From contig NZ_CP114905.1 in assembly GCF_027497195.1 (NCBI RefSeq), positions 3,582,001 through 3,646,000 on the forward strand: a stretch of 64,000 nucleotides of DNA. The letters run 5' to 3'. Both the position numbers and the translations under genes were made by a program. The first letter of the stretch is position 1. Each line of letters starts with the position of its first letter. Under the pieces are notes generated by a model. It worked only from the letters and a program-made list of their open reading frames with translations. It had not been told where the DNA came from and made no database searches. Shown here piece by piece: positions 1-7,937 of the stretch. This DNA is from Streptomyces sp. WMMC500. GTDB taxonomy: Bacteria; Actinomycetota; Actinomycetes; Streptomycetales; Streptomycetaceae.

Positions 1-242
1 ACGAGATGGTCCTCGGCGGGCCGGGTGCCGTGACGTACGGCGTTGGTGACGAGTTCGGAGGCGAGGAGCTGAAGGTCGCCGCCGAGGCGGGGGCGGTGGG
101 GGTCGGGCAGGGCGTCGAGGACGGCCCGGCGGGCGCGGGGGACGGAGCGGGCGTCGGCGGGAAGGCCCAGCGGACGGGGAGGGGCGGGATGGGCGGGGCG
201 GGCGAGGTGGGTGGGGTGGATGGAACGGAGTGGCGGAGGCAT
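1..242 (-). CDS. ATP-binding protein, anti-sigma (RsbW/SpoIIAB-like) kinase fold, partial
   Basis: The gene reads leftward and leaves the window, so only about the first 80 residues are present. They include ASELVTNAVRHG, the N-box of the HATPase_c_2 (RsbW-like) family, where the Asn binds Mg-ATP. The start is the ATG at 242; the ATG at 250 is in another frame. A CAGGAG lies about 14 bases upstream of it. Such proteins are commonly found divergent from an XRE/DUF397 pair in Streptomyces, as here, and are thought to act in partner switching or developmental signalling. The kinase function and its partner are inferred; the rest of the domain cannot be checked. Confidence 0.75.
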   Translation of the reverse strand, partial: MPPPLRSIHPTHLARPAHPAPPRPLGLPADARSVPRARRAVLDALPDPHRPRLGGDLQLLASELVTNAVRHGTRPAEDHL

Positions 243-377
243 GGGGTCATGGCGGACTCCTGAGCCGGGGTTGGTCGTGGACGCGCCAGTGGCCTGCCTC
301 CCTGGGGCGCGAGCACGCCCACCCCAGGGAGAGCGGGCATGCTCGCGCGGTGCGCTTCCGGCGTTGCTGTGAGTACC

Positions 378-406
378 TTGCGCACAACCGAGAGTAGTCA
401 TAGGTT
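378..406 (+). promoter_or_regulatory. Putative promoter of the HTH/DUF397 pair
   Basis: TTGCGC at 378-383 and TAGGTT at 401-406 are separated by 17 bases and match the -35 and TAnnnT -10 pattern of vegetative streptomycete promoters. Transcription would start near 413, about 50 bases before the ATG at 462. Confidence 0.45.
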
Positions 407-418
407 GGCAGAATTACT

Positions 419-434
419 ACCTCCTCTCGGAGGT
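419..434. promoter_or_regulatory. Inverted repeat in the 5' leader, possible operator
   Basis: ACCTCC-TCTC-GGAGGT is a perfect 6-bp inverted repeat just downstream of the predicted transcription start. It precedes the separate ribosome-binding site GGAGG at 450-454. It could be an autoregulatory operator for the HTH protein or an RNA hairpin that includes a decoy GGAGG. No experimental support. Confidence 0.35.
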
Positions 435-461
435 TCTCTCCTTTCCGTAGGAGGCACGGAC

Positions 462-1313
462 ATGGCCATCAGGAAGACACCAACCCAGCGACAGCAGCGC
501 CTGGGCAGCGAGGTGCGGAAGATCCGTACGTCGGCGGGGATGTCCACCACGTACGCCGCCGGATTACTGGGACTGGACAGCGGAAAAATCTCCTACATGG
601 AGTCCGGCCAGCGCACCATCACACCCGAGCGGCTGCGCACTCTGGCCTGCAACTGCCACTGCACCGACGAGAGGTACGTCGAGGCCCTGGTCGCGATGGC
701 CCAGCCAGGCGAGAAGGGCTGGTGGGAACGGTACCGCGGCAGTCTCCCGCCCGGGCTCCTGGACATCGCGGAGCTGGAGGCGCACGCCGGCCGGATGCGT
801 ATCGGAACGACTGTGCACGTCCCGGGCCTGCTACAGACGTCGGACCACGCCCTCGCCGTCTTCCGCGAGGTCATGCCACCCCTGCCGGAGGACGAGGTCG
901 GCCTCCGACTCGCCCACCGCGCCAAACGCCAACAGGTACTCCTCAGCGCCAACCCGCCCGACTACGTCGCAGTCGTACACGAAGCGGCCCTGCGCATGCA
1001 GTTCGGCGGCCGGTTGGTCGCCCGTGCACAGTTGGAGCACCTGCTCGGCATGTCCGAGCGGGAGAAGGTCACCATCCGGGTGATCCCGTTCGATCGGGGG
1101 TCGTTCCCCGGCGCCGGTCAGAACGTCCTCTACGCCGAGGGCCCGGTCCCACAACTCGACACCGTGCAGATCGACAACTCACACGGACCGGACTTCCTGC
1201 ACGCGGACGGACAGCTCGCGAAGTACCGAGCGCAACTGGACCGACAAGAAGACGCGGCCCTGCCCGCAGACGAGTCCCGTGACTTCATCCATGAGATCGC
1301 AAGCCAACTCTGA
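462..1313 (+). CDS. XRE-family helix-turn-helix regulator with DUF5753 domain
   Basis: The protein has 283 aa. The start is the ATG at 462, preceded at 7-8 bases by GGAGG (450-454); a longer upstream reading frame has no such site. An N-terminal XRE helix-turn-helix (about residues 12-70) includes TTYAAGLLGLDSGKISYMES. A DUF5753 sensor-like domain follows (about 100-280), with VPGLLQTSDHA and the typical end YRAQLDRQEDAAL. This is the standard streptomycete HTH/DUF5753 regulator, followed 12 bases later by its DUF397 partner; the WhiJ cluster has the same design. Codon 35 is TTA (564-566), so translation may depend on the bldA tRNA. The target genes are unknown. Confidence 0.9.
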   Translation: MAIRKTPTQRQQRLGSEVRKIRTSAGMSTTYAAGLLGLDSGKISYMESGQRTITPERLRTLACNCHCTDERYVEALVAMAQPGEKGWWERYRGSLPPGLLDIAELEAHAGRMRIGTTVHVPGLLQTSDHALAVFREVMPPLPEDEVGLRLAHRAKRQQVLLSANPPDYVAVVHEAALRMQFGGRLVARAQLEHLLGMSEREKVTIRVIPFDRGSFPGAGQNVLYAEGPVPQLDTVQIDNSHGPDFLHADGQLAKYRAQLDRQEDAALPADESRDFIHEIASQL

Positions 1314-1325
1314 AACGAGGTAACC

Positions 1326-1520
1326 ATGCCCAGCACCATCGACTGGGAAGACCCGTACTGCGGCGAAGGCAACGCGTGCTTCCGCATAGGCACGGACGCG
1401 GAAGGGAACGCGCACATCGCCGTGGCAGGCAGCGAGGAGCACAGGGTCACCGACTCCATCGAAGCCCTCCGCACGCTCATCCGCGACATCAAGGCCGGCA
1501 AGGCGGACCACCTGCTGTAA
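1326..1520 (+). CDS. DUF397 protein, partner of the upstream HTH regulator
   Basis: A 64-aa protein of the DUF397 family. It opens with MPSTIDWEDPYCGEGNACF and has the family core HIAVAGSEEHRVTDSIEAL. It begins 12 bases after the HTH gene, with GAGG (1317-1320) as ribosome-binding site, so the two are co-transcribed. DUF397 proteins usually pair with an HTH/DUF5753 regulator in streptomycetes and are thought to modulate it, in some cases like an antitoxin. No catalytic residues are apparent. The last gene before a long stretch without genes. Confidence 0.88.
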   Translation: MPSTIDWEDPYCGEGNACFRIGTDAEGNAHIAVAGSEEHRVTDSIEALRTLIRDIKAGKADHLL

Positions 1521-1547
1521 CGCCACCAACCCGGCGTCGGAGGGGGC

Positions 1548-1758
1548 GGCGTCGGGGTTTGCCGGCGTCGCATGGGCACCCCCCGGGCCACCCATCTCCT
1601 GATGATGCGGGCCTCCGTCCGGCGTCAAGGGCGCCCCCTCCGCTTCGCTCCGGGAGCGTCGCTACGCGATGGGCTGCGCCCACCCTTGACACCGGACTCC
1701 GGCCCGTAAAGACCGGCGGCTATGAGTGGCCCGGGGGGAGCGGCACCCCGTCGAACGC
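1548..1758 (+). repeat. Left arm of a ~210-bp inverted repeat
   Basis: This segment matches the reverse complement of 2438-2650 along nearly its whole length. A 54-bp core is identical: 1657-1710 equals the reverse complement of 2486-2539. The core contains GCTACGCGATGGGCTGCGCC. Outside the core the arms differ by scattered substitutions and small gaps. Not an insertion sequence: no transposase lies between the arms. Confidence 0.8.
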
Positions 1759-1948
1759 CCTACGTATCGGCACCCGGCGGACGGGGGCCGACACCGCGGC
1801 GAGACCACCCCCCTCGCGGACAAGCCGCCCAACGGGCTCGCACCGGAACCGGGCCACCGAACACCGGAGCCGGACCTTCACCCACCGAGACACAACACCC
1901 GACACAGGCGCGCCGACGACCGCCCCGACCGAACGAAAACGACACGAA

Positions 1949-2006
1949 CTCGGGGTAACACCCCCCGAGAAGCGGGGCAAATCGCCCGCACGGACCGACT
2001 TTCGCC
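1949..2006 (+). repeat. 58-bp direct repeat, copy A
   Basis: Copy A starts CTCGGGGTAACACCCC and ends CCGACTTTCGCC. It matches 2083-2140 over exactly 58 bases with about ten differences, at a period of 134 bp. Both copies keep GGTAACACCCC and CGGGGCAAATC, which can form a small hairpin. Confidence 0.75.
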
Positions 2007-2082
2007 GATCCGCACGCACTCAGCCCGCTTCCCGACCCCACCGGACAGTCCGCAGCACCCTGGCGGAGAAATCCGGCCGTAA

Positions 2083-2140
2083 CTCGCGGTAACACCCCTC
2101 AAGAATCGGGGCAAATCACCCTCACAAACCGACTTTCGCC
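2083..2140 (+). repeat. 58-bp direct repeat, copy B
   Basis: Copy B starts CTCGCGGTAACACCCC and ends CCGACTTTCGCC. It is the partner of 1949-2006. The conserved ends and the exact length suggest a defined unit rather than chance GC-rich similarity. Confidence 0.75.
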
Positions 2141-2254
2141 CAGCGACGCGCACCCACGTCCAGGGCAGCGCCGCCACCCGCCCAACGCCGCACGCCACTC
2201 GCCGGCCCACTGTCCCCACGCGACGCCCCACGGCACCCGAGCCTCCCCCGTAAC

Positions 2255-2400
2255 AGCGCCCATCCGCGATCAGGGCGGGCCCTCCACCGGCCTCCGGCCC
2301 CCGCCTGCCGGGGCCGTCGGCGACCGGGCGGGCCCGTTTCCGGTGGTCCGGCCCTCCGCTACCGGGGCCATCCGGCGATCTGGGCAGGCCCGGCTCCGAG
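2255..2400 (+). repeat. Three imperfect direct repeats
   Basis: Three related stretches follow one another: one with CATCCGCGATCAGGGCGGGC, one with CGTCGGCGACCGGGCGGGCC, and one with CATCCGGCGATCTGGGCAGG. Spacing is about 50-60 bp. Their role is unknown. Confidence 0.45.
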
Positions 2401-2437
2401 AGCCCGCCCCCGTCGGCCGGGTTCTCCTTCGTAGCCT

Positions 2438-2650
2438 GCGTTCGAGGGTGCCCGCTCCCCCCGGGCCACCCTTAGCTGCCGGTCTTTTACGGGCCGGAGT
2501 CCGGTGTCAAGGGTGGGCGCAGCCCATCGCGTAGCGACGTTCCCGCAGCGAAGCGGAGGGAACGCCCTTGACGGCGGACGCAGGCCCGCACACTCAAGCG
2601 CGGGGTGGCCCGGGGGGAGACCTCGCGACACAGGCCCACCCCGACACGCC
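2438..2650 (-). repeat. Right arm of the ~210-bp inverted repeat
   Basis: Reverse-complement partner of 1548-1758 with an identical 54-bp core at 2486-2539. The arms are separated by about 680 bp holding the two 58-bp repeats and the triplicated element. Such a composite looks like a non-coding repeat family or the remains of a non-autonomous mobile element. Confidence 0.8.
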
Positions 2651-2889
2651 CCCCCGTCCACCGGCCCACCCCACGAACGAGGGCACGCCCGGAGCCGTAC
2701 CCCCGAAGCCGACTCGCCCTACGCAGCGGCGCCCGCCCGGCACCGTACCCCCGCACCCGGGCCACGCTCGCCCACGATGCCCGTGACCCGGGTGCGTTGT
2801 CACAGCACACGCATACCCTTGGGCGGGCGTGCGGGGAGATGGGTCGGGCAGAAGAGCGCGGCGCCCTCGGCACGTACGCAACCCGCACC

Positions 2890-3111
2890 CGCCTCCGGCC
2901 CCCGGCTCCGGCTCCCGGCCCCCGGCTCCGCTCCCGGCCCCCGGGCTCCCGGCTCCCGGCCCCGGCTCCTAGCCCTCGACCCCCGGCCTTCAGCTCCCGG
3001 CTCCTGGCTCCTGGCCCTCGACCCCCGGCTCCCGGCTCCTGGCCCTCAACCCCCGGCTCCCGGCTCCCGGCTCCCGGCCCCCGGCTCCCGGCTCCCGGCT
3101 CCCGGCTCCCG
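2890..3111. repeat. Simple-sequence tract of CCCGGCT/CCCGGCC units
   Basis: About 220 bp consist almost entirely of variants of the heptamer CCCGGCT and the related CCCGGCC(C), irregularly ordered. The tract ends 8 bp from the stop codon of the flavin-oxidoreductase gene. It probably grows and shrinks by replication slippage. The repeat unit is too short and lacks spacers for a CRISPR array. Confidence 0.8.
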
Positions 3112-3118
3112 CAACCCG

Positions 3119-4024
3119 TTACCCGAGCACCGGCGGGCCCGCCTCTACCCGGCGCAGTACCGCGGACAGGCGATCCAGGTCGGGGCCGGTCTGGACTTGC
3201 CGTTCGTCCCACCACGTCGCGCCGGCGTCGTGCAGCGGGCCGATCACGTCCCTGGCCTTCCCCGCATCCGGCGACGTGGCCCCGCCGAGGACGAACTCGA
3301 AGGGCCGCTCGGCCCCAGCACCAGCCCCAGCCCCGCCGCCGCCCCCGGCCTCCGCCGCCGCGCGGTGTTCACGCACGTACGCGAAGAGATCCCGCACCTC
3401 GGCCAGATCCGGCACATGACCGTGCCGCGCTGTCTCGAACAGCGGCACCGCCCCATCCCACCGCGCCGCCCGCCGCATCGGCGGGCGCCGCGGCCAGAAC
3501 CCGCCGATCCACACCGGCGGCCGGGGCTGCTGCACGGTTGGCGGTAGCAGGGTGACGTCGTGGGCCTCGTAGTGTGGACCGCGGTGGGTCACCGGTTCGC
3601 CGGACCAGAAGCGCTGGAGCAGGTCCAGGCCCTCGTCCAGCCGCTCGCCGAGCACACGCGCCTCGGCGGTGTCGCCGAAGCTGCGGTACTCGTCCTCGAC
3701 GGGTCCGCCCAGGCCCGCCCCGAAGATCACGCGGCCACCGCTGAGGTGGTCCAGGGTGGCGACTTGGCGGGCGAGTTGCTGCGGGCGGTAGCGGGGTACG
3801 GGCGTCAGCAGAGGGCCCAGCCGGATCCGGGAGGTCGCCAGGGCGGCGGCGGTGAGCAGCATCCAGGGGTCGCCGAAGGGGCGGCCCCGGTGGCGGCGGT
3901 GCAGGACGTGGTCCCAGACGAAGAGCCCGTCCCACCGGGCCTGTTCGGCGGCGGCGGCCACGGTGGCGACGTTGCGGGGATCGGCGAAGTCACCGAAGTT
4001 CGGGATGTTGACGGAGAAGCGCAT
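3119..4024 (-). CDS. LLM-class flavin/F420-dependent oxidoreductase
   Basis: A 301-aa luciferase-like monooxygenase-fold protein. Family features are MRFSVNIPNFGDF at the start, WDGLFVWDH (about 29-37), LGPLLTPVPRYRPQQLARQV, the LDHLSGGRVIFGAG loop and PPVWIGG. These belong to the F420- or FMN-dependent TIM-barrel enzymes, which use reduced flavin or F420; the substrate cannot be told. The ATG at 4024 starts the conserved first strand; an upstream TTG would add 19 unconserved residues. A Gly/Ala-rich insertion at about 228-240 is odd for the family. The stop adjoins the heptamer tract at 2890-3111. A C-rich slippage-prone tract (about 4150-4196) lies upstream, before the next gene. Confidence 0.85.
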   Translation of the reverse strand: MRFSVNIPNFGDFADPRNVATVAAAAEQARWDGLFVWDHVLHRRHRGRPFGDPWMLLTAAALATSRIRLGPLLTPVPRYRPQQLARQVATLDHLSGGRVIFGAGLGGPVEDEYRSFGDTAEARVLGERLDEGLDLLQRFWSGEPVTHRGPHYEAHDVTLLPPTVQQPRPPVWIGGFWPRRPPMRRAARWDGAVPLFETARHGHVPDLAEVRDLFAYVREHRAAAEAGGGGGAGAGAGAERPFEFVLGGATSPDAGKARDVIGPLHDAGATWWDERQVQTGPDLDRLSAVLRRVEAGPPVLG

Positions 4025-4237
4025 CCACGCAGGGTGCGCACCGGGCCGCGAAGCAGCAATCGGATTCACGCGGACGGTCAATCCGCCCAGGGACGTACGC
4101 GGGAAGTACGCGGGAAGTACCCGATCGCCGGTACGTCGCCCCCGCGCCGCCCTGCCCCCTGCCCCCTGCCCCCTGCCCCCGCCCCCGCCCCCGCATCCTC
4201 CCGGCGGCGGCGGTGGCGGGGGCGCTCAGCACCCCGG

Positions 4238-5128
4238 CTACACCACCTCCCCCAACACGTCGTCCGCCGGGGTGGCGGTCACGCCGAAGGTCTTCTCGGT
4301 CTCGGAGTAGTCGATGACGTACGGGTGACCGGGCTTTTCGAGCACCTCGTGCATTTCCGCCCAGAAAGGAGCCGTGAGCGCGAGCAGGCTGATGTCGCGT
4401 TCGGTCAGTTCCTCCATACGGGGCTCCGGTGCCCCGGCAAGTGCGGCGAGGCGCGTGGCCAGTTCGCGTACGGACAGCGTCGAGGTCGGTGCGTGCCAGG
4501 CCCGGCCGTAGGAGCGCTCGTCGCGGCTCGCCGCGACCAGCGTGCGGGCGGTGTCCGCGATCGCCGAGTAGCTGTGGGGCACGTCGAGGGGTTGCGGCAC
4601 CAGGGCCGGCCTGCCCTCCAGGGTCTGCCGCTGCACGAAGAGGCTGAACACGGAGAAGGCGCCGGCGCCGTAGAACTGGGCGGCGCGTACCTCCGTGACC
4701 TTCACCCCCGAGGCGGCGGCCTCCTCCCAGACGCGCGCCCTGGCGCGGCCCTTGGGGCCCGTCGCGGCGAGCGGGAAGTGCGGGGTGATCGGGCCGGCCA
4801 CCGGCCCGTACGCGTAGAGGTTGCCGAGCATGACGTACGCGGCCCCCGTCCGCCGCACCGCGCTCAGCAGCGACGCCGACAGGACGGGGAACTGCTCCGG
4901 CCACAGGTGGTACGGCGGCGCCGCGGTGGTGAAGAGGGTGTCCGCGCCCTCCGTCAGCTCGGTGAGCCGGTCGGTGTCCGTCGCGTCCGCGGCGATCCTC
5001 TCGACGAGCGGGTGGTCGGGGCCGCCGCCGGTGCGGCTGAGCATCCGTACCCGTTCGCCGTCCTCGGCCAGCAGGAGGGCGGTCTTCGAGGCGGTGGCTC
5101 CGCGCCCCACGATCACATGAGTTGTCAT
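4238..5128 (-). CDS. NAD(P)-binding epimerase/reductase-like protein
   Basis: A 296-aa atypical short-chain dehydrogenase with an N-terminal Rossmann segment MTTHVIVGRGATASKTALLL. The glycine motif GRGATAS is degenerate compared with GxxGxxG. Typical epimerase features follow: DTLFTTAAPPYHLW, a YVMLGNLYAYGP strand ahead of the catalytic region, and VTEVRAAQFYGAG. The classical YxxxK pair is not evident. The gene diverges from a GlxA-type AraC regulator, with 71 bp between the starts, so it is probably that regulator's target. The substrate is unknown. Confidence 0.8.
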   Translation of the reverse strand: MTTHVIVGRGATASKTALLLAEDGERVRMLSRTGGGPDHPLVERIAADATDTDRLTELTEGADTLFTTAAPPYHLWPEQFPVLSASLLSAVRRTGAAYVMLGNLYAYGPVAGPITPHFPLAATGPKGRARARVWEEAAASGVKVTEVRAAQFYGAGAFSVFSLFVQRQTLEGRPALVPQPLDVPHSYSAIADTARTLVAASRDERSYGRAWHAPTSTLSVRELATRLAALAGAPEPRMEELTERDISLLALTAPFWAEMHEVLEKPGHPYVIDYSETEKTFGVTATPADDVLGEVV

Positions 5129-5199
5129 GCGGACGACGGTGCCGGGGCGTGGCCTCGTACGATAGTGGCCGGAATGCCAAGTGTCCGGAGGTTCAGGCC

Positions 5200-6138
5200 A
5201 TGCACCGCATCGCCGCGGTCACCGTGCAGCCGGTGCTGAGTTTCGACGTCTCGATCCCGCTCATGATCTTCGGCAGCGTGCCTCAGTACGAGGTGCGCGT
5301 CTGCGCGGTACGGCCCGGGCCGCTGGCCACCGTCGGCGGGCCGGACATCGTCGTTCCGTACGGGCTGGAGGGGCTGGACGGCGCCGACACGGTGCTCGCG
5401 GTCGGCAGCGGCGGCGAGGAGGCGCCCGCGGAGGTGCTGGAGGCGCTGCGGAAGGCCGCGGCCGGCGGCGTACGGATCGCGTCCCTGTGCACGGGAGCGT
5501 TCGTACTGGCCCAGGCCGGCCTGCTCGACGGGCGCCGCGCGACGACCCACTGGGGGCTCGCCCGCGATCTCGCCACCCGTTTTCCGGCCGTTGACGTGCA
5601 GCCCGACCACCTCTTCGTCGAAGACGGCGGCATCTACACCTCCGCGGGCGCCGCCGCCGCGATCGATCTCTGCCTGCACCTGGTCGGCGTCGACTACGGC
5701 GCGGCGGTCGCCCACACGGTCGCGCGGCTCGCGGTCGTCCCTCCCGTACGGCCCGGCGGTCAGTCGCAGTTCATCGAGACGCCGCTGCCGCCCGAACGCG
5801 GCACGTCGCTCGCGCCCACGCGCGCGTGGGCACTCGAACGCCTCGACCTCCCGCTCACGCTCGTGGATCTGGCCCGGCACGCCCGGACCAGCGTGCGGAC
5901 GCTGACGCGCCGCTTCCGCGCGGAGACCGGGCTGAGCCCGCTGCAGTGGCTGCTGCAGCGGCGGATCCACCGGGCGCGGGAGTTGCTGGAGACCACCGGG
6001 CTGCCCATGGACCAGGTGGCCGAGAAGAGCGGTCTGGGGAGCGCGGATTCGCTGCGCAAGCACATGGCCGCCCACGTCGGCGTGACGCCCACCGCGTACC
6101 GCGCGAGCTTCCGCAGGACCCGTACCGGAGCCCGCTGA
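5200..6138 (+). CDS. GlxA-family AraC-type transcriptional regulator
   Basis: A 312-aa protein with an N-terminal DJ-1/PfpI-like domain (about 1-180) containing RIASLCTGAFVLAQAGLLDGR, where Cys sits in the nucleophile-elbow position. A C-terminal AraC DNA-binding domain (about 215-310) follows, with RTLTRRFRAETGLSPLQWL and RELLETTGLPMDQVA as the two helix-turn-helix units. The start at 5200 has GGAGG (5187-5191) 8 bases upstream. It diverges from the NAD(P)-binding protein gene and probably controls it. The TACGAT at 5158-5163 could be its -10 box. The ligand is unknown; the DJ-1 domain is not expected to be an active protease in this family. Confidence 0.9.
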   Translation: MHRIAAVTVQPVLSFDVSIPLMIFGSVPQYEVRVCAVRPGPLATVGGPDIVVPYGLEGLDGADTVLAVGSGGEEAPAEVLEALRKAAAGGVRIASLCTGAFVLAQAGLLDGRRATTHWGLARDLATRFPAVDVQPDHLFVEDGGIYTSAGAAAAIDLCLHLVGVDYGAAVAHTVARLAVVPPVRPGGQSQFIETPLPPERGTSLAPTRAWALERLDLPLTLVDLARHARTSVRTLTRRFRAETGLSPLQWLLQRRIHRARELLETTGLPMDQVAEKSGLGSADSLRKHMAAHVGVTPTAYRASFRRTRTGAR

Positions 6139-6149
6139 GCCTCGGTACG

Positions 6150-7301
6150 TCAGTGGATGCGCGCCGTGTAGGGCGGGAACGCGTCCGGGTCGGTGAAGTC
6201 CAGGTCCGCGTCGGGCCAGCGGCGGCGCAGCAGGGCGGCGGTGCGGCGGGCCCAGCCGGCGAGGTGGGGGAAGGCGCGGTGATGCGCGGCGGTACGGGCC
6301 GCGGCCTCCAGCGTCTCGACGAGCTGGGCGCGGCCGTGGTCACCCCGTACGCGCGCGTCGAGCGCGGTGAACCGCTGCAGGCGGGCGGTCGCCCAGAACA
6401 AGCAGGCCGCCGCCAGGCCGCGTCCGTACCGCCGGTCGTCCTCGGCCGCGGGCACCCCGCGGGCGAGGGCGCGGCGGTGCTGGTCGGCGAGGCCGGCGGC
6501 GACGGGGTCGCCGACGGTGATCCAGCCCGGGCCGGGGACGTGCAGACAGACGGCGTCGAGGAGGGCGTGGGTGTAACCGGCCGACTCGAAGTCGATGACG
6601 CGGGGGTCCGGTGGGCCGGACTCGCGGACGAGGACGTTGTTGGCCTCCGCGTCGCCGTTGCTGAGCACCAGGAACGGGCCGGGATCGGTCAACTCGGCCA
6701 GGGCCTCCCCGCATTCGGTGAAAGCCCGCCCGGCGAGGGGGACGCCGAGCGCCGCGGCCTGCACGGGCGCCCCGTCCCGGAGCCGGGCGAACCCCGCCAC
6801 GCAGTCCGCCGCCGGGTCCACGGGCCCGAGCGCGGCCCGTCGACGGAGGTACGCGCCGGCGTGGCCGGCGGTCGACGCGCTGAGTTCGCCGCGCGCACGG
6901 GCGAACGCGGCCAGCCGGCCGGCGTGGCCGGCGGCGCCGTCACGGCGGAGCAGGCCGTCGAGGGCGGCGCGCGGCGCCAGGTCCTCCAGCACGACGAACC
7001 CGGCGGCGAGGTCGGCGGCGACGACGCGCGGGGCGAGCGCCAGACCGAGGTCGTCAGAGAGGAAGCGGAGCGCACCCACCTCGGTACGCAGCCGCCAGGA
7101 CCCGGTGCGGGTCTCGCCCGGCCCGTCGCGTACCCACTTGACCACGACGGTCCGCGGCACCGCCTCGCCGCGCAACGTGACCCGCGCGACCGCCCAGGGC
7201 TCCAGCCGCTCCCAGGCGACGACGCGGACGGGTGCGGAATGCAGACCCGCCAGGAGGGCCTCGACGCCGGCGCGCCGAGGTGCGGTGCCGGAGGAAGGCA
7301 T
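6150..7301 (-). CDS. Aminoglycoside-phosphotransferase-fold kinase
   Basis: A 383-aa APH/choline-kinase-fold protein. The N-lobe strand TVVVKWVRDG carries the ATP-binding Lys. FVVLEDLAP is the hinge. The catalytic loop LSNGDAEANNVLV has the catalytic Asp and metal-binding Asn but Asn where the family usually has His. VIDFESAG is the DFG-equivalent. The ATG at 7301 is chosen because upstream residues overlap the divergent Nudix gene. No ribosome-binding site is visible; the TACACT at 7314-7309, 7 bases before the ATG, suggests a leaderless transcript. The substrate is unknown; antibiotic resistance should not be assumed. Confidence 0.8.
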   Translation of the reverse strand: MPSSGTAPRRAGVEALLAGLHSAPVRVVAWERLEPWAVARVTLRGEAVPRTVVVKWVRDGPGETRTGSWRLRTEVGALRFLSDDLGLALAPRVVAADLAAGFVVLEDLAPRAALDGLLRRDGAAGHAGRLAAFARARGELSASTAGHAGAYLRRRAALGPVDPAADCVAGFARLRDGAPVQAAALGVPLAGRAFTECGEALAELTDPGPFLVLSNGDAEANNVLVRESGPPDPRVIDFESAGYTHALLDAVCLHVPGPGWITVGDPVAAGLADQHRRALARGVPAAEDDRRYGRGLAAACLFWATARLQRFTALDARVRGDHGRAQLVETLEAAARTAAHHRAFPHLAGWARRTAALLRRRWPDADLDFTDPDAFPPYTARIH

Positions 7302-7364
7302 CGAAGGAGTGTACGGCGCACTCGCGCTCACACGTCCCGGATAGGGTCCCCGGGGGGTGCCGGG

Positions 7365-7838
7365 ATGAGCCTGCGGCTGGCGGCGTACGCCGTGTGCACA
7401 GAAGGCGGACGGGTCCTGCTCGCCCGGCACGTGTCGCCGAGGGGCGAGAGCAACTGGACCCTCCCGGGCGGCAGGGTCGAGCACGCCGAGGATCCGTTGG
7501 ACGCGGTGATCCGGGAGGTCGCCGAGGAGACCGGTTGCGACGCGGTGGTCGAGCGCCTGCTGGGTGTGGACTCCCGGGTGATCCCCGCGGCTGAGCGTAC
7601 GGTCCCGGGCGGACCGGAGCTCCAGAACGTCGGCGTCTTCTACCGGGTGCGCATCACCGGCGGCCGGCTACGGCCGGAGCCGAACGGCGAGACCGCCGAG
7701 GCGGTCTGGACTCCGGTTCCCGATGTCGCTCACCTGCGCCGGTCATCGCTGGTCGACGTCGGCCTCGCCCTGGCTCGTACGCTTCCGGCGACCGGCCACG
7801 TCGCCTCCGTCCCGGTCGGCGGCCTGATCCAGCACTGA
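7365..7838 (+). CDS. Nudix hydrolase
   Basis: A 157-aa protein with a complete Nudix box at about residues 35-57: GGRVEHAED, then REVAEETGCD, fitting GX5EX7REUXEEXGU. The acidic residues bind the metal that cleaves nucleoside-diphosphate-linked substrates. Flanking strands LRLAAYAVCTEGGRVLLARH and VFYRVRITGG complete the fold. The start is the ATG at 7365, after CCGGGA. The gene diverges from the APH-fold kinase with 63 bp between the starts. The substrate is unknown. Confidence 0.88.
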   Translation: MSLRLAAYAVCTEGGRVLLARHVSPRGESNWTLPGGRVEHAEDPLDAVIREVAEETGCDAVVERLLGVDSRVIPAAERTVPGGPELQNVGVFYRVRITGGRLRPEPNGETAEAVWTPVPDVAHLRRSSLVDVGLALARTLPATGHVASVPVGGLIQH

Positions 7839-7937
7839 GGCGTGTCGGCGGGGCGAGTCGGCCGCCGGGCCCGGCGGGATCGGCCCGCGGAGAAGGTACC
7901 CGCGGCGACTGGCGCCGGCACCCGGCAGCCGGACCAG

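Larger units (their letters stand above)
1521..3118. other. 1.6-kb region without a convincing gene, rich in repeats
   Basis: Reading frames here are long only because the DNA is GC-rich. None has a family signature or a ribosome-binding site, and their translations are Arg/Pro/Gly-rich low complexity. The region holds the repeats listed separately: a long inverted repeat (1548-1758 with 2438-2650), two 58-bp direct repeats (1949-2006, 2083-2140), imperfect repeats around 2255-2400 and a simple-sequence tract (2890-3111). Confidence 0.7.

Noticed and set aside
1548..2650. Inverted repeat as ends of an insertion sequence
   Set aside because: No transposase or target-site duplication was found between or around the arms, and the arms are far longer than typical IS ends.
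2890..3111. Repeat array as a CRISPR
   Set aside because: Units are about 7 bp, contiguous and variable, without unique spacers or cas genes.
1376..3555. Long reading frames in both directions across the gene-free region
   Set aside because: Their translations are Pro/Arg/Gly/Ser low complexity, several depend on the heptamer tract, and none has a start signal or recognisable domain.
3457..3935. Overlapping antisense frames in the oxidoreductase gene
   Set aside because: Arg/Pro-rich shadows of the real minus-strand frame.
6150..7301. Calling the APH-fold protein an aminoglycoside-resistance gene
   Set aside because: The fold is shared by many kinases, the catalytic His is replaced by Asn, and the neighbours do not suggest antibiotic resistance.
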